This document shows, piece by piece, positions 11,093 to 20,970 of a stretch of 64,000 nucleotides of DNA (position 1 is the first letter of the stretch; every line of letters starts with the position of its first letter). A program made the translations under genes and the position numbers. The notes under the pieces were generated by a model that saw only the letters and a program-made list of their open reading frames with translations, did no database searches and was not told the origin of the DNA. This stretch comes from Corbicula japonica. Taxonomy: Eukaryota; Mollusca; Bivalvia; Venerida; Cyrenidae. Location: contig JAZAYU010000037.1 in NCBI GenBank assembly GCA_038501625.1, positions 5,270,001-5,334,000 of the forward strand, written 5' to 3'.

Positions 11093-11123
<31 letters not shown>

Positions 11124-11140
11124 CTGTGTGTGTATGTGTA
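11078..11140. repeat. (GT)n microsatellite in the LINE 3' untranslated region
   Basis: About 60 bp of TG dinucleotides with a few interruptions (GAGTGCA, TCTG, TATG). Confidence 0.9.
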
Positions 11141-11318
11141 CTATATATTTAGGCCTTTTCTTCAGGGTAATGCTATTCATAGTTGTTATCCATCAATACG
11201 TTGTCCTTTTGTTTGTTTGTATGTTTGTTTGTTGTTAATTTAGTTTTGTATTTATGAATGTGCTTGCTTTGAAAAAAATAAATGGCGTTACCCTGTGAAA
11301 GGGGCCTGAAAATGAAAA

Positions 11319-11365
11319 AAAATATTTTCAGGCTTTCTGTTTGTGTACTTAGGCTTATCCACTTT
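11319..11365 (+). mobile_element. Penelope-like copy 2, piece after the LINE
   Basis: TATTTTCAGGCTTTCTGTTT and ACTTTGTACACT match the start of the RT core in copies 1 and 3 (TTTTCAGGCGTTCTGTTTGT, ACTTTGTATACTTCTC). Similarity is lost after about 11,365. Confidence 0.6.
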
Positions 11366-11540
11366 GTACACTATTGTACCGCTAGAGCCGTTCAACATGC
11401 TTATGATCGTATAGTGGATTTATTTAAAACAAGATACATTGATCATTAAAATTAACATACATCTTTCTGTTAATTCAGCTTATTAAATTCAAAGTGAGTT
11501 AATTCTTAAAGTTCAATTATCCATTTCAAATCCGCGATTG

Positions 11541-11542
<2 letters not shown>

Positions 11543-11592
<50 letters not shown>
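11543..11592. repeat. (CT)n microsatellite
   Basis: Perfect TC dinucleotide run of about 50 bp. Confidence 0.95.
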
Positions 11593-11594
<2 letters not shown>

Positions 11595-12426
11595 GAATTT
11601 CCATAAAAAGAAATTTACGTCAAAAAGTATTAGCTTAAGCATCATCAACAAAGATTTAGTGATTGGTGCATAGAATGAAACTAATTAAGTGAAGAAATCT
11701 GTCTCATTTTAAGCAAAAGTATCGCCAAACTTGGTGTGTCTTGCAAGTTAAAAACTACATGCTGGTTTTTTTGTCGGACTGGTTTTGAGTCCTTGTTGTT
11801 TGCAGAAAGCTTCAGAGAGCTTGATAATTTGTAAACTTTTACTTCGAATCTCAATTTGTAATATTACTCTATTCTTACAAGATTATTTCCACGAACAAAT
11901 AAAAGTTCACAATGAATTTTTACTTATACGAAGCAAAGGTCCCATTAACATGAAATCAGGAGTTTAGAAAGATTGTAACTATTTAATTTAGGATCAAAGT
12001 CTACGAGTATGTACTTGCACCGTATTACTGAAATATGCTATCATTACAATTTAACACAGGCTTTAGCAGAACATACCTTCTCCTTCTTAAAAAAATTAAC
12101 GGTGAAGAATACATTTAATTTTAAAGTACTAATTAAAAGAGAATTTTGAACTGCAACAGCCAAAACTATAAACAAAAATTTAAGATCTCATAATCAATTT
12201 CGATTAAGCAGTAAAAACAGAGCAATAACTCTGGCACCAATATAAGTCATTCAAGCTTTAATTAACGCGAATCATTTCTTAAGCGCGAGAGACCAGCGTC
12301 ATTACGTGTAAGTAGTCGCCCCCATCCTTCGCAGTGGAACGTCAACCAGATCAGCCAGAATGGCCGCCTCGATCTTCCTTTCTTTCAATCGGTACAGCCA
12401 GAACGTCCACTTCAGCCGCAGTGAAC
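11593..12426. other. No gene seen between microsatellite and minisatellite
   Basis: AT-rich up to about 12,280, then more GC-rich approaching the minisatellite. The minus-strand translation of 12,345-12,426 retains a faint resemblance to the minisatellite peptide unit (GGTFTAAEVDVL beside GETITLADASDVV). This suggests the array grew out of this flank. Confidence 0.35.
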
Positions 12427-13133
12427 GTCCCACCAGGCCAGCCAGATACATCAGAACCATACCACCGTTGCACCACGTCACTCGCATCAGCCAGAGTAAT
12501 CGTCTCTCCAGGCCAGCCAGGTACATCAGAACCATACCACCGTTGCACCACGTCAAACGCATCAGCCAGAGTAATCGTCTGTCCAGGCCAGCCAGATACA
12601 TCAGAACCATACCACCGTTGCACCACTTCACTCGCATCAGCCAAAGTAATCTTCACTCCAGGCAAGCCAGATACATCAGAACCATACCACCGTTGCACCA
12701 CGTCACTCGCATCAGCCAGAGTAATCGTCTCTCCAGGCCAGCCAGATACATCAGAACCAAACCACCGTTGCACCACGTCACTCGCATCAGCCAGAGTAAT
12801 CGTCTCTCCAGGCCAGCCAGATACATCAGAACCATACCACCGTTGCACCACGTCACTCGCATCAGCCAGAGTAATCGTCTCTCCAGGCCAGCCAGATACA
12901 TCAGAACCATACCACCGTTGCACCACGTCACTCGCATCAGCCAGGAAAATCGTCTCTCAAGGCCAGCCAGGTACATCAGAACAATACCACCGTTGCACCA
13001 CGTCACTCGCATCAGCCAGACTAATCGTCTCTCCAGGCCAGCCAGATACATCAGAACGATACCGCCGTTGCACCACGTCACTCGCATCAGCCAGAGTAAT
13101 CGTCTCTCCAGGCAAGCCAGATACATCAGAACC
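12427..13133. repeat. 75-bp minisatellite array, nine anchors, open in several frames
   Basis: CGTTGCACCA recurs at exactly 75-bp steps: 12,466, 12,541, 12,616, 12,691, 12,766, 12,841, 12,916, 12,991 and 13,066. Units differ by only a few bases. Because 75 is a multiple of three, long frames open on both strands. The plus-strand frame at 12,334-13,173 spans all units. A minus-strand frame gives a 25-residue period beginning DVVQRWYGSDVSGWPGETIT and is stopped by one G-to-T change near 12,958. Which frame, if any, was ever coding cannot be told from the window. No start context, splice borders or conserved flanking domain were found. Confidence 0.9.
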
Positions 13134-13262
13134 AGAGAGTAGTTTACATTTTCATCAACTTGTCAGTTCTTAAAGAGTTCACACTTCAAATCCATGCAAT
13201 ACACTGCTGTCTGTGAATATGAGATAATTAATCACTGTCGATTTCCGACTTGAACGAATATC

Positions 13263-13457
13263 TATGAGGTTAGTGCACCCTAGAACCTGGTTTAAACATA
13301 CCAGTGGCAAATTGTTTTGCCACTAACGTACAAAGGTCTATATTTTGAAACTGTTAATTGTATAACCATGCTCTTTTCTCCTCTCTACATTTTGGCTGTG
13401 TGGGGAGGCTGTGTCTGCTGCATGTGGCCATTCCTGATATGAATATTTCACTTTTTG
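13263..13457 (+). mobile_element. Penelope-like 3' tail, internally deleted
   Basis: GAGGTTAGTGCACCCTAGAA and CCAGTGGCAAATTGTTTTGCCACT lead, after loss of the middle, to TTTGGCTGTGTGGGGAGGCT and TGATATGAATATTTCACTTTTT. It could be the tail of copy 2 after rearrangement or an independent insertion. Confidence 0.7.
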
Positions 13458-14623
13458 TATCAAAATGATCATCCCACATTAATGTCAATATTGTTGATAT
13501 ATCAATATCCTTCTACAGTTGGGTTATACTCAAGAACTTAGCACGAAGAGTTATTAACTGACAGCCAAATAACTTGATCAACTTGATCAACGGTTAATAA
13601 ATGAACATAGTCCTCCACAGGCGGCACTAATTTGATCTTTATAATAGGATTCCTGGCAGTAACAGCAGACAAGCCTGTTGAATCATCCTTACTTTTAGCA
13701 TTTCTTGGAAGCCAATACCTTATTTTGCTCTCGTGTTTACACACGTTTGATTTGTACCCGATAAAAAATTCCAAAATAAAACATAAGACAGGAAGCCAAA
13801 CTAATGATCAAACATTCCCCCAAAAGGAAAAAGGTTTTCGTTTTAGCATCAACTTGTTTTATGAATTTGAAAGCTAACTCATCATTAACATTACTATTGT
13901 GAGTCAAGTTTGAAAAAAAAAGTTAAAAAGATAGAACAACGATTGCAGCTAGAGTAACGCCGTTTTGTTAATCCCAAATATTCATAAGCATTTAAAATTA
14001 ATGTAACCTGTTTAATAATCACGGAGTGAATTATTTTTGTATAGTAATGCATTTGGCAATTATAAAAGGTAAATGATATTTCTAAATTTCTAAATGGTAT
14101 TTCTGATTTAGACAGGAACAGAAAAATACATCTCATGTATTCCTACATACATTTATACAGTACGAAGTATGTTTATAAACATCCGTCCTACTACACAAAA
14201 TGACATTCTTCAATTATAATTTTAACAAATAAACACTACGCGTACAATTTGAAAGAAATATACAGATATCATGCCTTATCTGGCATTTACGGAATATCAG
14301 TAATACAATAAAAATCAAAAGCAATTATTTACATTATACAACAGCTAACCTAAAGCCTTATAATAATCCAAAGACTGCACGTAACGCAGCCTTAAACTTC
14401 TCAATTTAAAACTTTCTGTTACGCAGTTTAGAAGATTTTTTTCTCTTCATATTGTTACGATTCTTTTTAAGGGACTCTACTCCTTCTGATTATTATCATG
14501 TTGACAAAACATAACGTGAATCTACTAAATTAACATCTATTTCCTCGTATCTGTTCCTGGAGCATGAAGCGATATTTGAAAACGAACTATTTTCTTCGTT
14601 TTGACAAAGTGTAATGGGCTCAC
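13458..14623. other. No gene seen
   Basis: AT-rich DNA. Short frames on both strands have no recognisable domain. A short palindromic-looking run TTGATCAACTTGATCAACGG lies near 13,575. Confidence 0.35.
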
Positions 14624-14880
14624 TTAAATTTGCATTTGACACAACTTTCTTCTCCGTAATTTGCGTGTGATTTCAGCCAGCGGGATAACACTTCCATCAC
14701 TATCTGAGGAATCGGATCGTTCTAGTACTAATTTTCTTTTCCTGTAACATTTATATTTTGCTTGAGAACCATCAACATAGTTCACATCAGACGATGAGCT
14801 AGACATTGACCCGTCGCTTGAAACATGAGCAGCTTGAGTTGCTTTGCGCATAGTACAATGTAACATTTTGTTTTTCAACA
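14624..14880 (-). CDS. Possible exon or gene remnant, Ser-rich and basic C-terminus
   Basis: The minus-strand frame has a low-complexity Ser/Asp stretch (SSDGSMSSSSSDVNYVDGSQ, then ERSDSSDSDGSVIPLAEITR) followed by a basic tail (KLRRRKLC) and a stop at 14,624. The frame extends upstream into Penelope-like copy 3, so its start there is not genuine. The composition could fit a disordered protein segment or the acidic N-terminus of some transposase. No domain was recognised and no splice site is assigned. Coding status is doubtful. Confidence 0.25.
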
Positions 14881-15466
14881 TCCCATTCATTCCTGCACAC
14901 ACTCTACAAATTAGAAAATTTAGAATCAGTGTTGAGCCGAAGCAAGACAGAGTACCTACTATGTATTGGTTGCCTAAAATGCAATAAACACCGTACAAAG
15001 CAAGATTTATTGCAAACTCTAGTTCTTGCGCAACTACTTATTTATCCGTTCTCTTAACATCTTGTCTTACAGCTATAAAAGATCATGTAATTAGGTATTG
15101 CGACAAGGTTTTTGAAACCTCTGGCATAGATTTATTTTCGTCTACAAAAAATTCAAATGACATGTTACGGAAGCTTAAATCAAATAATTTTCAGGCGTTC
15201 TGTTTGTCTACTTAAGATTTCTCTACGTTATATACTTCTCTCCCTAAAATTTAAAAAAAAAAGACAAGTCAACCAGTCTCATTGAAAATACGTTTGCTTA
15301 AGAAAATACAACCTTTATCGCTTGTAATGAACATAGGGCATTTTTGACTGATGCTTCTTATGATAATTATACTTTATGGACCTGTCAAGACCTTATCGAG
15401 GCGCTCACATTTTTATTGGATTATTTATGTGAGATCTGGTACCTTTATTTATAAATAGGCATTTCA

Positions 15467-15670
15467 ATGGGTACTAATTGTACAACCCTTGTTGCTGATC
15501 TGTTTTTATACTGTTATGAAAAAGATTTTATGTTATCTCTTTCTACCGAACATCAAGGTGACATTATTACAGCCTTTAACAACACCTCGAGGTACCTTGA
15601 TCTTGATGATTTGTTGAATATAGATATTAACCATTTTCCATCTCTAGTTAATAAAATTTACCCCTCGTAA
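15467..15670 (+). pseudogene. RT palm fragment, Penelope-like copy 3, altered catalytic motif
   Basis: Shows MGTNCTTLVADLFLYCYEKD and then TSRYLDLDDLLNID. Compared with TSRYLDDLL in copy 1, a 6-bp duplication (CTTGAT) adds two residues inside the catalytic YxDD loop. This would be expected to abolish activity. The frame ends after NKIYPS with a frameshift against copy 1. Confidence 0.7.
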
Positions 15671-15886
15671 TTTACAACTTAATAAAGCCAACACTTCGGA
15701 AAGGAAAGCAAACTTTCTTGATCTCAATCTTTCTATTGAAAATGGATACGTGACTACTAAAATATATGATAAAATAGACGATTTCAATTTTAATATAGTA
15801 AATTTTCCGTTTTTAGACGGCGATATACCTCGTGCAACGGGGTTTTTATCTCACAGCTAGTTCTCTTTTCAAGAGCTTGCAATGAT

Positions 15887-16192
15887 GTGAATGATTTCAA
15901 TGAACGCAATCTTTGCATAACAGAAAATCTTTTAAAACAACAAGCTTATCAATATCATAAATTCAGGAAAATTTTTTTATCGCCGATACCCAGATTCAGT
16001 TTAAAAATACAGTTGCAGTTTAAAATCACGATTGTAAGTATTTCACAGCCAGATTTTAATGGAGATTTAATTTATCAACATAAGAAAATAAAAGGCAATA
16101 TTAATTTCCACTGGTTATTCGAAAAGCAATCTGTAAATTCAAAAAGAAAGGTAACCAACATGATATTTTACAGCGTTCTGCAGGCCTGGTGA
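15887..16192 (+). pseudogene. Post-palm region, Penelope-like copy 3
   Basis: The FNERNLCITENLLKQQAYQY, HKFRKIF and DLIYQHKKIKG segments correspond to 7,020-7,320 of copy 1. It ends at TGA just before the conserved AACCCATCTACAGTTGATCA stretch. Confidence 0.6.
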
Positions 16193-16293
16193 TTAACCCA
16201 TCTACAGTTGATCAATATGCTTACCTCTTTAGTTGCACGACGATGAAAGGGGTTTGTGAGTTTATGAAGGTATATGTGAAATCTTTTCTTTAA

Positions 16294-16760
16294 ACAAGGG
16301 GTCTAACCTAAAGTAAGAAGATCGATGCTTTAAGACGGCCATTTCATGGAGAGTGGTGTCAATTGGTGATAAAACAGCATTGTTTTGTTTACATCGACCA
16401 CTAATTCAGTAAAGTAAGTACATTTTCTTGTATTATAGGTATTGTGTATGAGATAACCACCTAGCCGCTTGTTTCAGACATCTGCTTTTGGTCCGTTTTT
16501 GTCTGTCCATGCAGTGGTTGAAGCGTGAAAGAAGGGATAGCGACATAGGGGTCCAAACTCTGCAATGTCTGCAGACTGATTTTGGGAGCTTTAGAGAATT
16601 AGATTTCGCCTTGCTGTGTTTGCGGGGTGCGGCATACATTATTTAACACTTTAGAACGTTTCCTGTGCTAATAGGAGCCTCTGTGTTCATTTTTTTACAT
16701 TTAAGACGATTTCATGGAGAACTGTCTCACTTTAGGACAATTTCATGGAGATATAAATTT
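16294..16760 (+). repeat. Left long inverted terminal repeat of the TTAA element
   Basis: Matches the reverse complement of 19,918-20,403 over nearly its whole length with few differences. The inner end has copies of a sub-terminal motif, AGGACAATTTCATGGAGA, and the related AGACGATTTCATGGAGAA. A further relative, AGACGGCCATTTCATGGAGA, lies near the outer end. Confidence 0.8.
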
Positions 16761-17166
16761 TGGAGAGGTTAGACACTGATTAGTTTATAATGAACAGAAG
16801 TATATCTGTAATTTTTATTGTAATTGTACCATGTATTGAACATGATTATATTGGCAAGTCAAGAACTGCACCCATTAAATGCAATGAGCACAATTAAGAC
16901 CAGTATATCGTTGCTTGTTAGGTATCCATGACTGTACTATACTTTAGTGCTTAAAACGGATTACGCGACACAATTTCACCTTAAGACATCCCATTTTAAC
17001 GTATGCACCAGTCGAAAAGTCATATGAATCCACTCTCCCACCCCCACCCCCTTGCCGGAAGTACGGGCGGGAAAAGCCATGTTTAACCATTCGGATGTCT
17101 CGGCACTGCGAGGCAAGTGTGATGGTTTTGATTTAGCGCCAAAGTGTCCTTGATTTTTATTATTTA

Positions 17167-18386
17167 CACTAGTCAAAAGTTCTAAGTGCACACTTGATAA
17201 ATGTTAATTTTTCCAATAATTTGATTGAATCTTTCAAAATAGTGTAAATTACAATGAAGAAGAATCAATATTTTATTAAAGCACACCAAAAATTTTAAGT
17301 CTGCTTAACCAGATTAAAAAATAATAATATTTTAGCTCACTTGTTCTCAGAAAGCAATTCTCAAGTTAATTATCATTGCATCGGCTATCATTTGTGATCG
17401 TTTTCTCATCTCTGTATAATTTAAATTTCATGCAGATTTAAAGGAAATACTGTAGTTTGCCATTCCATTGCACTGAAATAGCTTTCTGTAGCTTTGTAAT
17501 GGTCTGCTGGGCACGATGAGCCAACACACTCAACTTTATTTTATCCATAACGTTTTTACAGGATTCCAAGGAGAAAATTCCATTTTTCACACAATGTTTT
17601 GTGCCAAAAGTTTTTGAATTGTCTAGCAGTTTGGGATGATACAATTTTCTATTATAGATGTGTAACAGCCTTTCCAAACGACAAAAATGTATTCATTTCG
17701 ATAAAATTGACCAGTTTTCGGATACGCCTTTTGACCGAATAAGCGTCATTTTCGAATAATTCGATTTTGAAGTTTATTGAATTTCTATAAATTTTAGTTT
17801 TAAATTTTATTTATTGGACACTTATCCAACAAATGTTACACTAATTTTTTCGAGTTTACGTTGTTTTACGTAAATATTTAATGACGTAATTGAGTAACAT
17901 CAGCGTTCAACGTAAGCAACGTAATCAATCTAGAAAATAATATCGTTTGATTTTCTTCTTAAATTAATAAAATATGCAAAAATAAGGTATTTCTTTTGCA
18001 TTTACGAAAACCGTCAATATTTGTTTACAACAAATTTGAAGTTGTGCCTGTGAAAAGAATTTTGACGGCAATGTCGTTGTCTGCTGATGTCAACCGTTTC
18101 ATGGTTACAATTTGTTGGTGTGTTTTTCGTGTTTGTCTTGATTCGATGAACATGTGAAAAACAAAAACGATTGTAAAAAAATAAATTTCGATTGCCACAC
18201 GGGGATAATGCATAAAAAGCGTATGCCGACGTGGATGACGTAAAACGTAAAACATATGCACAGTTTTCAAAAAATTATTGTTGTTTGATCACTATTAACA
18301 TTGAGTCAAACTTTCATTCAATTTGAATAAGTTTACTTTAAGATATTAAAAATTGAAAAGTGTGCAATTAGAACTTTTAACCAGTG
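17167..18386. mobile_element. 1.22-kb nested inverted-repeat element with 6-bp TATTTA duplication
   Basis: The left end CACTAGTCAAAAGTTCTAAG is matched by a right end whose reverse complement starts CACTGGTTAAAAGTTCTAAT. TIRs are about 29 bp. TATTTA flanks both sides exactly (17,161-17,166 and 18,387-18,392). The interior is AT-rich without a domain. The CA...TG ends resemble hAT elements, but a 6-bp duplication does not fit the 8 bp usual for hAT, so the superfamily is open. Confidence 0.65.
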
Positions 18387-18766
18387 TATTTAGCGGTAAT
18401 TTTACCATCAGGCTGTTCCCACATGGTGGGTATTTTACAAGGTATCTGCTTGGGCCAAAAGCAAAGTGTCTGCTAGTCTGCAGGGTTACGATCCCCTGCC
18501 TTTAATACCATCTTCAGATATAATCAAGTTCTGATTAAAATCAATTTAATCAGATATTTTTAGTAGGTGCAGTTAATCCCTACTGTTCCCAGTGTTATTG
18601 GCTTTTTTGCTGAAACTTTCAAAGTTTATATAATTTCCAATCGACCAGTATTTCGACATTGTGTTAAATTGACTACATGCAAAACATATTTATTATGATG
18701 ATTTTAGTACACGCATTTGTTCTCCTCACCTTTTTTATTTTTATGTGGATGTATTCTTTTTAGGGA

Positions 18767-18850
18767 TGGCAACGAATAGCAAAATTGTCATTAGAATATT
18801 TTGATGTACAAGTATTGTAATATTCGATAGTTATTTGTATTTGCGATCTC
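18767..18850 (+). mobile_element. Single-ended hAT-like terminus
   Basis: TAGGGATGGCAACGAATAGC closely matches the left terminus of the hAT-like element at 23,037 (TAGGGATGGAAACGAGTAA) and is followed by ATTCGATAG-type motifs. No matching right end was found before the inverted repeat at 19,918. Confidence 0.4.
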
Positions 18851-19599
18851 TTTGCTGGAGTATGCCGTATGTGTCTGTCAAACAACACTTCCGGCTTAAT
18901 AACGACTTTCCAACTATAATAACGTTTCACATCAGGTCATTCTAATGTAAGATCAAATCTCGATTTCTAACATTTAATGATCATGTGCTGTCCGCTTACT
19001 GATAAATAACATTAAGTTACTATAAAAGAAGTCAGTGTACTTTCGTCGTCTTTTGTACGTGCATTTACGGGACATAGTAATTTTATGGTGATACCGTTGT
19101 CGTCACGGCAGTTACGCATGTTGAATTGAGACGATAACTGCATTAAACTTTTAAGTTTCTAACTATTGGAGGAAGCAGAATGAAATCCAAGTGTTGTTAG
19201 CATATTTAGCATTTCACTTGTTTGAGTTTGCACGTGACTGCAATACCGATCGGGATTGGATGCGCGTGATACTGATTATGCAAATTATCTTTATTATGAC
19301 AATCATTTGATAGGGCTTTTTACCTTTTTAGCTTTACCCAATGGTAAAGTTTTGAATTAAAACATACACCGGCATTAGTGAATTCACACCTCATGGCAAA
19401 ACTCTTTATTAAACACCGGTCCGTATTGTTATTAAGAAGCCCTGATAATTGATATTAATGGTCACTCAAACTGCCAATCACTGTTAATTGGTGGAAGTAT
19501 ATTGACTATGACACTTCTTATAATAACACCAGGTGTTTCTGTTCATTGTACATCGAATTTAGTGGAAAATTAAATGTCCTGACCAGAAATAATTTACAT

Positions 19600-19950
19600 T
19601 TATTCGCTTTTCTTTGTATTTCGTTTAACAAAAATTAATATTCGAACACTTAAAAGTATTAGAATGTCTCGTTTCACAGATGTTGATCTAGGTGATAATA
19701 ATTTCAGCGGTGATGGAGACGTAAGACGTATTTTTTTCTTTGTCGTCTTCAGTGGTGAGGAGATATGGGATAATTTTCTTTTTCTTTCGGTTTCCTTCCA
19801 TTTTCTTCTTAGATTCAACACGGGTTTTCTTTTTCTCATGTTCGGAACTAGACCTAAAAAATGAAAACAAGAGTTGGTGTTAAATCCATTAACAATGGCT
19901 TTCTTATGTAAGTCTCCATGAAATTGTCCTAAAGTAAGGCGGTTCTCCAT
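19600..19950 (-). CDS. Highly basic open frame inside the TTAA element
   Basis: The frame begins in the right inverted repeat and continues with Lys/Arg-rich stretches (MRKRKPVLNLRRKWKETERK, TTKKKIRLTSPSPLKLLSP) to a stop at 19,600. The alternative frame over the same DNA is also lysine-rich, so base composition may account for both. A possible acceptor (TTTTTTAG/GTCTAG, minus strand) sits near 19,855. It could be a leftover N-terminal exon of the element's own protein. No domain was recognised. Confidence 0.25.
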   Translation of the reverse strand: MENRLTLGQFHGDLHKKAIVNGFNTNSCFHFLGLVPNMRKRKPVLNLRRKWKETERKRKLSHISSPLKTTKKKIRLTSPSPLKLLSPRSTSVKRDILILLSVRILIFVKRNTKKSE

Positions 19951-20403
19951 GAAATTGTCCTAAAGTGAGACAGTTCTCCATGAAATCGTCTTAAATGTAA
20001 AAAAAATGAACACAGAGGCTCCTATTTGAACAGAAAAACGTTCTAAAGTGTTAAATAATGTATGCCGCACCCCGCAAACACAGCAAGGCGAAATCTAATT
20101 CTCTAAAGCTCCCAAAATCAGTCTGCAGACATTGCAGAGTTTGGACCCCTATGCCGCTATCCCTTCTTTCACGCTTCAACCACTGCATGGACAGACAAAC
20201 ACGGACCAGAAGCAGATGTCTGAAACAAGCGGCTAGGTGGTTATCTCATACACAATACCTATAATACAAGAAAATGTACTTACTTTACTGAATTAGTGGT
20301 CGATGTAAACAAAACAATGCTGTTTTATCACCAATTGACACCACTCTCCATGAAATGGCCGTCTTAAAGCATCGATCTTCTTACTTTAGGTTAGACCCCT
20401 TGT
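19918..20403 (-). repeat. Right long inverted terminal repeat of the TTAA element
   Basis: Reverse complement of 16,294-16,760. It carries three tandem-like copies of TCTCCATGAAATTGTCCTAA or TCTCCATGAAATCGTCTTAA at 19,911-19,995, one more than the left arm. These could be transposase binding sites. Confidence 0.8.
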
Positions 20404-20412
20404 TTAAAGAAC

Positions 20413-20970
20413 CTAGAAATATATGAAAAGAGATCTTTGAAAGCCGACGAACACGACAAATATGAAAATAATACAGGCTCGGTTTGATTGAGCATGTTCA
20501 TGGGCAGTAATGGGAATGCATATGCATATTACTACCAACGCCGCCTAGCCACGGGTTGAGCACAACTCAATATTCACACCAATTAACAGTAAAATTTTGA
20601 TTAATCCCTAACGATTATATGCATATGGCGGTAAACATTGAACCTTTAATGCGGTATTATCTGATTAATACCATTCCATATTCAGCGGGGTTTGGTCCCC
20701 AGATAAAAGAATGGGTGATTCCTAAACGAGAAAACAATGGGCGGAACTAAACAGAATATAATTTTACAGGGGGTCGGAGAATATTAGTCCTGCATATCAC
20801 AGACAACGCCAAAGGCAAAATTTAAGCAGGAAGTATATCCTTGGGGTGATTGAACAATATCCGAATCTGTATAGGCTGGGATATTGAAACCACCCATCTA
20901 TAAACTGACCGAAATGTTTAAACAAAGGCAACTTTAGAAGTACAATTTACATAGTACATACGTATCGTGA
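20413..20970 (+). mobile_element. Family A repeat copy 2, inserted in Penelope-like copy 3
   Basis: The order of blocks matches copy 1 (5,328-5,834) but without its internal deletion: TTTGAAAGCC, GGCTCGGTTTGATTGAGC, CCGCCTAGCC, GGGCGGAACTAAACAGAAT, then ACATAGTACATACGTATCGTG. Flanking Penelope-like sequence (AAGAACCTAGAA before, TCGATTTGTTTCTTTTATCC after) joins as in uninterrupted copy 1 at 7,437-7,470. Confidence 0.7.

Larger units (their letters stand above)
9473..11318 (+). mobile_element. 5'-truncated L1-clade LINE inserted in Penelope-like copy 2
   Basis: It contains the C-terminal part of a LINE ORF2, then a 3' untranslated region with a (GT)n tract, and ends in an A-rich tail (GAAAATGAAAAAAAA). 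Penelope-like sequence lies immediately before it (to 9,472) and after it (TATTTTCAGGCTTTCTGTTT from 11,319), so both borders are set by the interrupted host copy. 5' truncation is usual for LINEs that insert by target-primed reverse transcription. Any target duplication is obscured by A/T-rich borders. Confidence 0.75.
14890..16293 (+). mobile_element. Penelope-like copy 3, 5' part (interrupted at 16,294)
   Basis: Starts abruptly in the linker (CACACACTCTACAAATTAG) and runs through the RT core (GTNCTTLVADLFLYCYEKDF, 15,467-15,670) and the finger/thumb region (FNERNLCITENLLKQQAYQY, 15,887-16,192). It stops at ATCTTTTCTT, where the TTAA element begins. It resumes after that element at 20,404. 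Stops and frameshifts are frequent. Confidence 0.75.
16294..20403. mobile_element. 4.1-kb DNA element with ~470-bp inverted ends and TTAA target duplication
   Basis: The left end ACAAGGGGTCTAACCTAAAG is mirrored at the right end, finishing CCCCTTGT. TTAA lies outside both (16,290-16,293 and 20,404-20,407), and the flanks rejoin the interrupted Penelope-like sequence. The inverted ends run to about 16,760 and from about 19,918. The mirrored ends explain why nearly identical 68-codon frames appear at 16,433-16,639 (-) and 20,058-20,264 (+). TTAA duplication suggests piggyBac or Kolobok, but no transposase core is visible, so it is probably non-autonomous. Confidence 0.8.

Noticed and set aside
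12334..13173. 279-codon plus-strand frame as a real protein-coding gene
   Set aside because: The frame is open because the unit is 75 bp. Other frames are equally open, and no start context, exon borders or domain were found. Kept only as a finding.
16433..16639. A 68-codon frame nearly identical to one at 20,058-20,264
   Set aside because: The match is explained by the inverted ends of the TTAA element. There is no domain, and the DNA-level identity runs beyond the frame.
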